Made by a program: the position numbers and the translations under genes. A model generated the notes under the pieces. The model was not told where the DNA came from and did no database searches. It worked only from the letters and a program-made list of their open reading frames with translations. Below are positions 28,632 to 40,100 of a DNA stretch of 60,000 nt, in pieces. Source of the DNA: Takakia lepidozioides (Eukaryota; Streptophyta; Takakiopsida; Takakiales; Takakiaceae); assembly GCA_030704615.1 (NCBI GenBank), contig CM060734.1, forward strand, positions 35,544,042 through 35,604,041, read 5' to 3'. Position 1 is the stretch's first letter. Each line of letters opens with the position of its first letter.

Positions 28632-30634
28632 CTATGATCCACCTTTAACTTTCTTGGGCATCCGGTATCCACCTACAACACATGCATGATCTCGTTCAAA
28701 TGGCTCTAGAGTGACTTGCTCAGAAGGCTTAAATTGCTCCTTTGTCAACTTCTTCACTTCCTGTGCAAACACAGCCTCTGCAGGCACCGTTGAATCGATA
28801 CAGTTGGCCTGAACCATACCCACTTAGTTAGTGCAGATACAGAACCAAATGTACAAGCATGATCAGTTACAATCAGACCCAAAAAATTACACATGCACCT
28901 AAATAACAGCATATCACAAAGCTCCCTGCTTACACGCATCTCCTCTGTCAATAAGTGTCATAAGCATCTCAAGTTAACAAATTCAACTGATTACATGAAA
29001 ATATGAAATTAACGAAAATTCAACGAAAATTCAACATCACCTTAATGGAAATGACAAAATGGCCACCATTCTTCAAAAAATTGTGGGCATTCAAAGCAAT
29101 TATGCGAGCCTGGACACAGTACAGATGAGTCTTAATCAATATACTTGGACAGCCTACATTTCTTTTTGGTAGAGAACAACCTTCAACATGTTTCCTGTTA
29201 AGAATCAGTAACTACAGCTCACAGAGCCAGAGGAGTGACTCTTCTAGACCCTGGAAGCAACCTCTCATAAGAATACAGAATGGGCACATAGAACAACAGC
29301 AAAATGAGCTAATCAGCTTCACTTTCATAAGAGAAAATTGAAGCGTCAGATACTAGGATATTTCCTTCATTTAGAATCAGAAGGGGAATCCATCAGTCTC
29401 TTCATCCGCTTGCCACATCAAAATAAGCAACTGCAACACCCACTCTAAAACGTCCACCTCATTTGGGAAGAAATGCATTCTTGCAAAAAGACCCAAATCA
29501 AAGATGGATAGTTAGTACCGCCATTTTGTTAAAGAGAACAAATTTCCACCATAGATAAACTGAAAGGTTAGGGGCTCCACAACACCTGGTCAGGTTGAGC
29601 AACATCAGCAAAGATGACATCCACCATACCAACAAGCATGCGATACTTCATGGGGTGGCGGGCATCCTCGATAATGGGGATGATGTTAGTGCGCTTCTTG
29701 GCCATGTTAACTAGATCACGCCCACTCCTGTGAGAAAACTCCACAGCGTATACTATGCCTGTCTGCAACGCAACACAATACGGGTTCATTGGGACCCGGA
29801 GTACAAGTATTTCACAGAAATCAGACGAAAAAACCACTTGAAGAGTGCCTTCAAAAGCGTATAAAGAAAAGAAAAGACGTCATGGAATACCGGTCCAACA
29901 AGGTCTGAAACGTGAGAGACAGTTGTGCCCGAGGCTGCCCCGAGATAAAGCACATGCGCTCCTGGTTTCTGTAATTGCCAGAGGACATCAATCAAAACTT
30001 GCGAAGAGAAGATTTTCAGGCTCATAATGCAGCATAGTAGGAGCGAGAATAATATCAGAAAATAGTGTATCTTACAATCCAGATATTATCCACTCCTCCC
30101 AAAATTGCAGCAGCCAGCTTCGATCTGAACGGATTCCACACTCTGTACTCTGTCTTTGTTCCATCCTCATTCTGCATACCAAGGGAAGGAGCAAAGTCAG
30201 ACCTTAACGTCCACCTGACTGCGAATTCAGCTTCCTCTCGAGGAGAGCCACTACATGCAATATCAACTGCCCACAGGAATACAACTTACCTCAACGCTAA
30301 TCCGCTTCTCTCCATAGACGCTATCTCCAGGCACCAAATTCTTAGTCACTAGGGCGTCTTCCTTGCCCTTGGCAACGAATACCCCCTCGTGACGATGGGG
30401 CTCAATTACCACTTTAGCCCCTCCCTTCATGCCCCCTCCTCTTCCACCACCTCTCCCACCTCCGCGACCTCTACTCATTCCTCTCCCTCCCCGTCCGCCC
30501 CGGTCTCCGCCTCTGCCCCCTCCCCTCCCTCCACCTCGGAACCCTCCACCTCCCCCCCTGCCTCCTCCATCCCCACCCCGTCCTCCTCGGAACCCACCCC
30601 CGCCTCGGCCACCACGCGTAAGAGGAGGCCTCAT
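28632..30634 (-). CDS. FIB: Fibrillarin, rRNA 2'-O-methyltransferase
   Basis: A complete minus-strand gene of six coding exons: 30634-30290, 30171-30076, 29968-29891, 29762-29586, 29109-29041 and 28808-28632 (stop TAG). It totals 313 codons, the size of Arabidopsis FIB1/FIB2 (308/320). All introns have GT/AG borders and all phases agree. The start MRPPLTRGG was chosen over an upstream in-frame ATG (30661) because plant fibrillarins begin MRPP. Residues about 6-75 are a Gly/Arg-rich GAR domain. The methyltransferase domain follows: [16 protein letters not shown], the SAM-binding [39 protein letters not shown] and the C-terminal GGHFVISIK. It is the catalytic subunit of box C/D snoRNPs in the nucleolus, guiding pre-rRNA methylation; it also methylates histone H2A glutamine in yeast and humans. 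Only 539 bp separate it from ARP4, which runs the other way. Confidence 0.97.
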
Positions 30635-31173
30635 CGTTGCAGCTCGATCCTTCCTCCACACAAGTCTGTAGATCTGCTCGAGGAGAAGAGAAGAGAAGAG
30701 AGGAGAGGATTAGTACTGTGTTCGCGGACAGGCACATAAGCCGCCGCTCCCACCGTTGCTCCTAGGGTTAGGGTTAGGGCTAGGGGTTTCTCCCAAACCC
30801 CCTTTTAAACCCTTTTATTCTAGGGACGACTCCTCAAAGAGAAAATCACAAATATCAGTCCTGAACAAGCTCTTACATTATTCCTAGTGCAGCTCTGCAA
30901 CTTTTTCTTTGATTATTTTCTTGATTAATTTGATTAATTCCTTGCTCCGTTCCTCTTCCCGTAAATATTCTGAACAATTAACTCTCTTTTTTTAATCTTA
31001 GGTCAAAGTTAATATTAAAACTTGCTGTGTAGTTTCTGGTAGCAAAACGTTCATGGAATCCTAACCCTGGTGTCGTAGCTTCCCTGCTCGGTTACAGTGT
31101 GTGGCGTCTTGTGTGATCGGAGGGTTGGAGAAGGAGCGTTGCAGAGGTTGAGCGATCGGTTGAGCCGGCTACC
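30635..31173. promoter_or_regulatory. Bidirectional promoter interval between fibrillarin and ARP4, with telo-box repeats
   Basis: 539 bp between the two start codons. CCTAGGGTTAGGGTTAGGGC with a following TAGGGGTTT (30761-30788) is a cluster of telo-box-like AACCCTA motifs, about 130 bp upstream of the fibrillarin start. AAACCC words recur to about 30825. Telo-boxes are enriched in plant promoters and 5' leaders of ribosome-biogenesis genes. No TATA box stands out. ARP4's leader has no visible uORF problem close to its ATG (ACCATGT context). Confidence 0.6.
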
Positions 31174-34100
31174 ATGTATGGAGGCGGTAAGTTGTTCGGG
31201 GCCCCTGAAAACCAACAGCATTTTTCATCATCCGTAAACTCAAGGATCCCGCAGGATGTCGTTACCTGGTGTTGAGGTTAGTTGTGTGAGGGTGCAGATG
31301 AGGTATCGGCTATAGTTTTGGACTTGGGGTCGCATACGTGCAAGGCTGGCTACGCAGGCGAAGATGGACCCAAAGCTGTGTTCCCCTCTGTAAGTTGAAG
31401 CCCCTCTCTCCATCTCTCTTTTCAAGACGAAGGTGATAGTAACAAGCCTACGAGCCCCTTTTTTTTTTTTCTTTCCCCGATGAACACTCAATTTCCAGAC
31501 CTGGTTATCAGTGAATCCTGCTGGCATGGCACCGTCAGGGTAGATTCGCAGCCTCGTCAATCGGAAACCCATGCCGACCTCACGGGGGTTTAATATTTAT
31601 GTCATTAGCGAGCTAATAGCCAACACATAGACGAAGTGGTCGATCATTATGATAGCTTCGGCTGCGGTATCATGCCAGAATCCGCAGTATTATACGGTGC
31701 TGTGGCTATCCCTTTTGCCTACCTACCAGAAAGCATCGTGACAATTTTGATTTGGTATCAGGTATGTTTAATATGTAATTCTGCCACCCGTATCTCATTT
31801 CGGAGTAAGAAGCCCCGAGTAACGAAGCAGGTTGGGGATATCCATCTAGGGTGTAGAAGGCAGCGTCTGCTAGCTATTGAACTATTGAACTTTTTTGTTG
31901 TCAAATGATTGGGCAGATTGGGAGAAAATCCTGGCCCCTTGAAGTGAAAGACTGCATGGTTAATTATCTTTGGAGTGTTACCCACACGTCACATCAAAAA
32001 TGTACTCTTTAAGACGTTCATAGTTGACAGAAATAGAACTAATTGAAAGATGAGACAACAGTAGCTGAAACCCTATCCTTTGGAAAAACTTGACAAAATT
32101 GACCATCAGTTGTGTGTGGTCACCTGGACAGGTGGTAGGAACAGTGGAACAGATAGTGGGAGATGGTGGTGGCGACACAGACATGGAGGCAAAGGCAGGG
32201 GCGAAACCTGGAGAAACTGAGAAAGCAAAAGCAGGGAGGAGACTTTATGCGGGAATCCAAGCACTTGGCTACCGTCGGGATCATATGGAGGTATAGCCCC
32301 TGGTTCCTTTGAATTTGGTTGAGTTTGCTCAAGTCTTCAGGTTCTGGTACTGGATGGCCTCTTCCATGTTCTTAGATGTAGCCATAGGCCTTGTAGCATT
32401 TAACATGACTCTAAGATCTATCAGTGAGCTTTGAGCAATTTTGATACTTCTAGCAGGTTTTGGGACATATACCTAGGAGAGTGGGCTCCCTGATTAGTTG
32501 GTTGGTGCTGATAGTGGGGAGTTTGCTGGCTTTGAAGTGAGTTGTATGTGGTCTATATGGGAGCTCTGCCTCATGCCAACGTGGAAATGTGAGCAGTATG
32601 AGTAGAAACTGATTTGTTCTGTACTAAATTGTGTGGTCTGTGAGCTTACAGGTGGTGCCAGCTATGAAAGATGGACTCATTGCAGACTGGGATATCGTGG
32701 AGAGTATTTGGGATCATGCCCTACGGTAACTGTCGGATACTAGTGTGCTCTTGTCATCTAGGTGATATTTGTAGAACTCCTGAAAAGAATCTCTTTTTCT
32801 CTCCTATTGGGATCTGTGAAACATTCAATTGAAAGTAGTGCCTAGAAAAATTCTGGAGGGAAGAGATCAAGATAGAATTTGTCAAGGCCTTCACCCTTTA
32901 TCCAATCGCTTCAGGATATTCCTCTTGCTTGGGTGATGCAAGAAGTGAGGTTGAAAGAGCGGACCCTTGGGAGTTTTGCCACTTCTGTGGCTGATAAGAT
33001 CGTTGGAAGGAAACTAATAGTATATGGAAGAGGTGGACCAAATGAGATCAAGCTCAAGATCATCAAGAGACGGGCGCTTCATAGGAACTGCTGTAATGTC
33101 AAAGGTGACAACTGTGGTCTAGATTTTACCAGCTGCGAAAAGATAGTAAAGGCGGCTAGTAAAGGCTCAGAAGAAAATATATTGGAGTTGTACCCTGACA
33201 TTAACTTGAACCACCACAGTGTTAATCCCGGCTCCAAGCTAAAGACTCTGTCAAAGGTAATATGCTCATTTTGATAGGATGCATTGTTGCTCTCAACTTG
33301 TACCCAGGCCTCATTTGAGTGGAGAATTTGGTCTTAGGAAGGTGTCTGTTTTCCCTTCTGTAGATGAGTTATCTTTATATACCAGGGTCATGAATTACTT
33401 CTTCTCTTGGCCATTTTACAGAAACTTCAGTAATAGACCCGTGCTCCCTCAAGGCTCCTAGATGCTCCCAAGGTATGGTTATTCTAACAGCCTTAGCTTA
33501 GCTTCCACCACAGCCTCCTGTAGACATGGCAACAATCACCAAAGCTCTACAAACGTCATATCACTATTGCACTTATAACAGACAAAGATTATCATCTCTC
33601 TGGGAAGCTGTTGATGGAAGACATTGTCTGGTGGTGAGCAGAGATCGTCTTATGATAGACCCAAAGGAGCACCCCATGTTGCTGGCGGAGCCTTCGTTCA
33701 ACACACAGCAACACCGTGAAAAGTTTGTCCTTTCTCATCTCTTTAGTCTGTGATATCATCTATCCTCAAAACTGTGGCAATGGGAGGTTTGTCTGTGGAC
33801 ATGTCTACAAGAGTTCTTTCCTCTTTCTCCCCCCTCTCCTGGGTATCAATGGACATTCTGATTTTCTCCACCTCTCTGTCGCCATTGAGTACTTACTCCT
33901 CCTATGTCCTTCCCACATGGTTGTCTTCATGGTTCTTAGACAAACTAAGGAGGGCAGGATCTAATGCCTTAAAGTAGCCAGTCATTCAGCCACTTTCAAA
34001 GTACTTACGAAATCCTACTTGTAATGGTTGTTTCATATCCTGCTGGTATGTTCATCAAATCTTCCCTATATGCATTTCCTATAACATTTGAAGGATGGTT

Positions 34101-37100
34101 TATGCATGAGATAGTGACCCTAGCAAACCTAATAGAGGAAGGTGGGGTTTGGTGGTGTCGAGCAGGACTGTGGAGCTCATGTTTGAGAAATATGGTGTAC
34201 CAGCTTTGTTTCTGGCCAAAAATGCGGTATTATTTTTGTACCTCAAATTTGTTCCAAAGAGGTTTGTTGGATTTGCTCAAATGTCGTCACTGTCGTTCCT
34301 CTGTTTTCTGAATCCCATTTGTACAAATTTATGGTAGGGTGAGAGATGTCCCAATTTGACTGATCTCGCTACAACCTCGGGACTAAGTACTCCAACTGAA
34401 ATAGGATTAAATTGAGGGCAGTTGGGTGTGGGCAGTTCTCATGAATAGTCGTAGAAAGATGTTGACGCCGGTCTGTGTGGGCAGGTGCTGACATCATTTG
34501 CATCAGGGCGAGCGACGTCACTAGTTGTGGACTGGTCAGACTGCATACCTGGTCTGTTTCTGTTGATAAGAGTTTTTCCTTGCACTGCAATGCTATTGTC
34601 TGCATTTCTATTCATCTGAATCCTGTAATGGGAGTTTCTTGCACTACTTCAGCAAGGATGACAATGGTGCCTCTTGTTCTCCTTACTCTTTCCTGGCTCC
34701 TCATTGTCGCGTTTGAATTTCTTCATCATCTGGAAATCTCATACTATTTCACCCTCACATCCTCTCGTGTCCTCTTAAGTCCACCCTTGTTAGCATACTC
34801 ACCTGAAGTTGCCAAGTGTAAATGATGCAAATATACATGTCCTAGAGGGACGTAGGCAATTGTGCCCATTGATCTAGAATTGAGCTAGCAGGGAGGGGGA
34901 GAGAGCTATAGTCTAATCTGAAAGGTGGAGGGAACGTGGTGTATGGTGGCAGTGGAGGTGGATCTACAACTGTCGCAGCTGTGCATGATGGCTATGTCCT
35001 TCAGAAGGTACATGTTCCGCTGTGTGTTTGTGATGGTACTTTTCATCTTGTATGGTCACAGTGGATTCTAATTATGTTCGCTGGGTGGTCACAGGCCATT
35101 GTCAGATCTCCTATTGGAGGAGAAGTGCTTACTGACTGCCTCCTGAAGACTTTACAAAGCAGGGGCATTCCAGTAAGTCCCTTTCCCTCTAACCTGTATG
35201 TGTTGGTTTCCTTGTTTAGTTTTCAATTAGCGTGTGGGAAACTTGGATTGATATATCTAACTTTGCATTGTTGTATAGATCAAACCACGCTTTTCATTCA
35301 AGCGGAAAGAGGTGGCCGTGGGGGATTTTGAGGTTTGTGATACTTCTTTCTGATGCGGCCTCTCTCTCTCTCCAAAGCTAGCTTTAGGCTTACAATCTTT
35401 CCTAAAAGGTTGCAAACCTTGAACCCCACAGGGCTCGCAGCCAGGGTCCTCAAAACATCTATCAGGCTCCATACAGCAGGCTTCAAGTCCCTCCTGGTAT
35501 GCTCGGGTGTGCAATTTTTTTTTAGCGCAATGGACTCTTTGTTGCTTCCCTCTTTGTTGCTGCAAAATACAGAAGGGGTGGAAATCGCGTCCAAACAGGA
35601 TGGCAACAGACTGATCAGAAGAGAACTTCTGGAGCTTATGTCAGGCGAACATGGAAGCCGGCCACTCTAACAACAAGACTCCATTTCTACCAAGAGACAT
35701 TCTTAGTTCTCTGTGATTGTAGATCTTGCGGTCTAACTATTTATCTGCACCTTTGTCTCCCTCTCTTCTGGGGGCTTTGGGTCGATTCAGGGTGGGCTCT
35801 CACAATTTACGGATAGAGACTGGTAGGTGGGAAAACTTGCTGCGAGAAGACTGCCTATGCCCAGCATGCACTGTGCCCAATTGATGTATTGAAACTAAAG
35901 AACGCTTCTTCTTTCACTGCCCTCTTTACTATGAGATCCGTGGGAAATTCCACTGTCTATTCCCTGAAACCCAATCTCTTACAGAAGTCTTCCATTATGA
36001 GGATCAGAAATGCTTGGCAGCTTATCTGCACGAAGCTTTGACCCTTAGACAATCCCTTGAGCAGTAGTTGCTTTTGGGCTGCTTCTGGCTTCACTCTATG
36101 TTCTATTCTCTTTCTTGTTACATGTTTTTCTTTTGTCCCATAAGCTCTTTGAGCTTTCTGCGGATATTATAAAGTTCCGTTTCATTTCATTTCTCCTTTT
36201 TTCTCTCTCTCTCTAAATCTCTCTCTTTGTGTGCTTGTTCCGCTCAAACTGGGCGTGGGGTCAATGGCCACAAGGCTACGGCAAACAACGTCTTATGAGT
36301 ACATTCTCTTTGTGTGCCGTCTTATGAGTACTTTGTGTGCTTGTTTCAACACAGCTTGCTAACCTCCCAATATTGTGCGGTTTGTTGACCGTATTGTGAC
36401 CTTTGGTACCATGTGCACATTTGCTGATTGCCAGGTGATGAACCTGGAGCTGCCATACACAACTGAAAGTTACTACAGATACATGCAGGTATGAAAGGCA
36501 TAAACACTCTCATACGTATTTGTAGGCCATACTGAGTGGAATATTTCATGATTTTCAGGGGTTGAACACCACTTTTAACTTACATTTATGTAATTCTGTC
36601 TTCTTTTGTCTTCTTTTTCTTCTTGTTCTTATCCCCTCATATGTTTACTTTTTTTGGTCTTCTTTGGCTTGTTTCCTCGCACTTTTTATAAGTGATAGCC
36701 AACAACAAAACTAAGTTTTACTGTTACTTCTGGAAATGTGACAAACTCAGTATGTTGGTTGTGTTCTGTGAATAAACCTATACCCACTGTCGGAGCTGAT
36801 GAAGTAGGTGGGGAAGTGATGGAAGCATGCAAACTGTCGTCTTTTTCTTCTTTGTTCTTATCCCCTCATGTATCTTCTTTTTCTTTTTTTACTTTTTTTG
36901 GTCTTCTTTGGCTGTTTCCTCGCACTTTTTATATAAGTGATAGCCAACAACATGACTGAGTTTTACTGTTATTTCTGGAAATGTGACAGAAACTCAGTAT
37001 GTTGGTTGTGCTCTGTGCATAAACCTATACCCACTGTCGGAGCTGATAAAGTAGGTGGGGAATTGATGGAAGCTTGTCACTACCATATATGTTTTTGTCT

Positions 37101-40100
37101 CCTCTTGGTCCATGTATTGGTGAGAGACAGTCACCAAGTCGATCCCGCAATTCTCAGTTTACGGGTTCAAAAGATGAACCCGTGTTTGTTGTTTTGTTTA
37201 TATCTGTGTTTATTTTGTCCTTGCTTCTTTATTTTCCTTTTTACTGTTTTGTTGTCTCTTTTTCATTTGCACGAGTTTTCTCTTCCTGTACAATCCCTCT
37301 GACTGTTCATTAGATGTTCTTAGTACTTTGTTTTTGGCTACCTTTAATTGTACTTACGGAGATATCTCGGTACTTGTAGAAGGATATTTTCCGTTCGTGT
37401 AAATTTTCAGACCCTCAGCAGTCACTTACTTGGATCCCCACCTGATTTACCTTATAAGTTTATCTGTAGCTGGCTCCTAGGGCCCTGATAGCCTGTCTTT
37501 GAGGGCTGACATCTGCTGACATCTGACATTGTGAGAGATTGCAGAGAGCCATCGCAGCTGACGTTAAAGAAGCAGTTTGCCGTGTACCAGACACAGCATT
37601 TGATGGTACTCTCTCCGTGTCTGTATTTGGATTTGGTTATTCTGTCAGGTTAAAGCATCTTTAACCCTCACTGGGAGGGTCACAGGAACTGTGTTCTCCA
37701 TGTCAAAGCCACTGGATGCTAGGTTCTTGTTGTCTTGTTCTATATGAGGGCAGGGTTGAATTTACTCCATCCAGGCCCCCCCTCTTCCTCTAAATTGTTT
37801 CTAAATTGTAAGTTCGTATTTAATTAAGTAAGAATATATATTTTTTGGACAAACTGTCAGAGTTGTACTCAATGAAGGAAGAATGAGAATGGGTGTGTCC
37901 ACTGATGGGTCCTGGTTGGTGGCAGATAATTCATATGCCAACATTCCTACAACTCCCTATGAGCTGCCGGATGGCCAGTACGACTCTCTGGGCCTTCCCT
38001 TTCAGTTGTCCATGCTTTCAACTGTTCTTGTTAGAGGTATCAGAGATGGGTCTCTCTATCTCTCCCCCTCCCCTACCCCTTCTAACTGATTTTCAACTGT
38101 GGAATCGGCACATTCTAACTGGGTTGGTGGTGGTCTTTGGATGGATGGTTAGGATGATAGAGGTCGGATCTGACCGCTTCAAAATTCCTGACCTTATGTT
38201 CAACCCTTCTCTTATCCAGGTAATTCATGTCTTAGTCACATCTTACAGTTCACAACTAGTTATGGTCCATCAACCTCGGTCATGAGCAGTTTTTTCACTT
38301 TTTTCCCTGTGCGTGAACTGTATTTGAAATCTGATAGTTGTTCTGGGGAGTGGCACAGACCGTTCCAGGTATGGAAAAATTTTGTGCTGAGGCTGGTTCA
38401 ACTCTCCATGGGCTGCCTCAAATGGTGAGCATCTACCAATTCTGGGGGCAGTTTGCCTTTTATTGCTGAGATAAATGTGCGCTGTGTAGGAAACAATCTG
38501 GCAATGTTCGTCGCGTGTTGAATAGAGGGGACTCCAGAAAGGAAACAAACAGAAACTATCTATGTTTACTATCCCTTGGAGGAACTGCTGACTTAAAAGT
38601 GGACTTCTATCAGGTGATTGAGAGCATAAACAAGTGTGATGTGGACATACGCAGAGAGCTGTTTAGCAGCATTTTGGTAAGCTAGTTCATTCCCGGTTTT
38701 TCTGTAGTCTGCCTGGTTTAATCTTGCAATTGGAGGCATAAGCGAGTTCTTTCTTGCATTAGCCTGTTTATCTTTCTCCCTTGTTTTCTTCGAGATGTGT
38801 CGTTGGCTGTGATTTGAAAGTTGTATCGTGGGAAAGAGTCATGGAACTAAAGTGCGGCGGGCACATTGTCCTGGTCACACACCCTGGTAAAAAGTACCCA
38901 CCTTCTATCATGCGGCAGTAGCTCGATGCAATCAAGGGGGCACTGGCGCCAGGAATGGCTTGCCTACATTGGTGATGACCTGTTTGCTTGTTTGATGGGG
39001 TGGGGTGATAGCTTGCAGGGGGCACTGCGGCTATGCAACAAATGAAGGAGCGTTTGGAGAAGGATTTGATGGAGGTAGATCTTCCAGGATGAAATATGTT
39101 GTGATGTGGGGGTGTTTCAAATCTGAATCAGTGGTGGAAACCCAACCCTTGATACAGACGATGTGCTATCTATGGTGGCTAGGTCTAGGGTTTGATTTTG
39201 GATTAATCATTGAAGATTCTTCATTCAGTATGGTTGGTTGTGTTGTGATGTGATGGCGTCTGCAGGAGGCACCTCAAGCAGCAAGGGTGAAAGTACTGGC
39301 CAGTGGCAACGCCATTGAGCGTCGTTTTAGGTGTCTCTCTCTCTCTCTCTGGTTCCGCCTCTGGTCTTGTGGGATCAAGGGAAAGATGTGGAGAGTTGTC
39401 CACAACTTGTATGCTCACACCAAAAGCTGTGTCACTGTTAACAGACAGAAGTCCAACTTCTTTGACATAGACCAAGGTGTAGCTCAAGGATGTACTCTCT
39501 CCCCTCTGCTCTTCAATGTTTTCATCAATCAACTCCTCGAGGATGTGGAAAGTGAGGGATTTGGGTTAAGGGTGGGTGATACCACCATACCAGCCCTTAT
39601 GTTTGCGGATGACTTCGCAGGCATAGGGGAGACTCCAACCAATCTCCAGGAGTTGATTGATTGCGCGAAGAGATACTTTGATCTTTGGGGGCTAGAGGCT
39701 AATGTCAGCAAATGTGCAGTGGTAGCATTCAACGACAGGGGAGGGAGGAAGTGATCTTAAGTGGCAGTGGGGTAGCCAAGAGATCCCGGTCCTCCCTTCC
39801 TACACTTACCTGGGCGTTGAGTTTTCCTCCAATTGTAATTGGGATGCACATATCCGGAAAGTTGTTCAACTGGCAAGGGCAAAGCTCTGGGGCTCACTAA
39901 ATTTTTCCACTGCAGAGGGGTCAACTCTGAGGTTAAGAAAACCATGCTTTGTCGCGTTATTAGACCTGCCTTGGAGTACGGATCTGCAATATGGGTTGAT
40001 AACTCCAACCAGGCTAAGTCTCTAGAATCCATTCAAGTGGGGGTGCTTAAGGAGTGTATGTCAGCATGCTCCAAAACAGCCAATGTGGCTGTTCGGGGTG

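Noticed and set aside
28809-29040. Possible box C/D snoRNA in fibrillarin intron 5 (as in Arabidopsis fibrillarin genes)
   Set aside because: No RTGATGA box C paired with CTGA box D and terminal stem was found on the minus strand; the other introns were scanned less fully without a hit.
30389-30739. Pro/Ser-rich plus-strand frames opposite fibrillarin exon 1
   Set aside because: They are the complement of the GGN/CGN codons of the Gly/Arg-rich domain; composition alone keeps them open.
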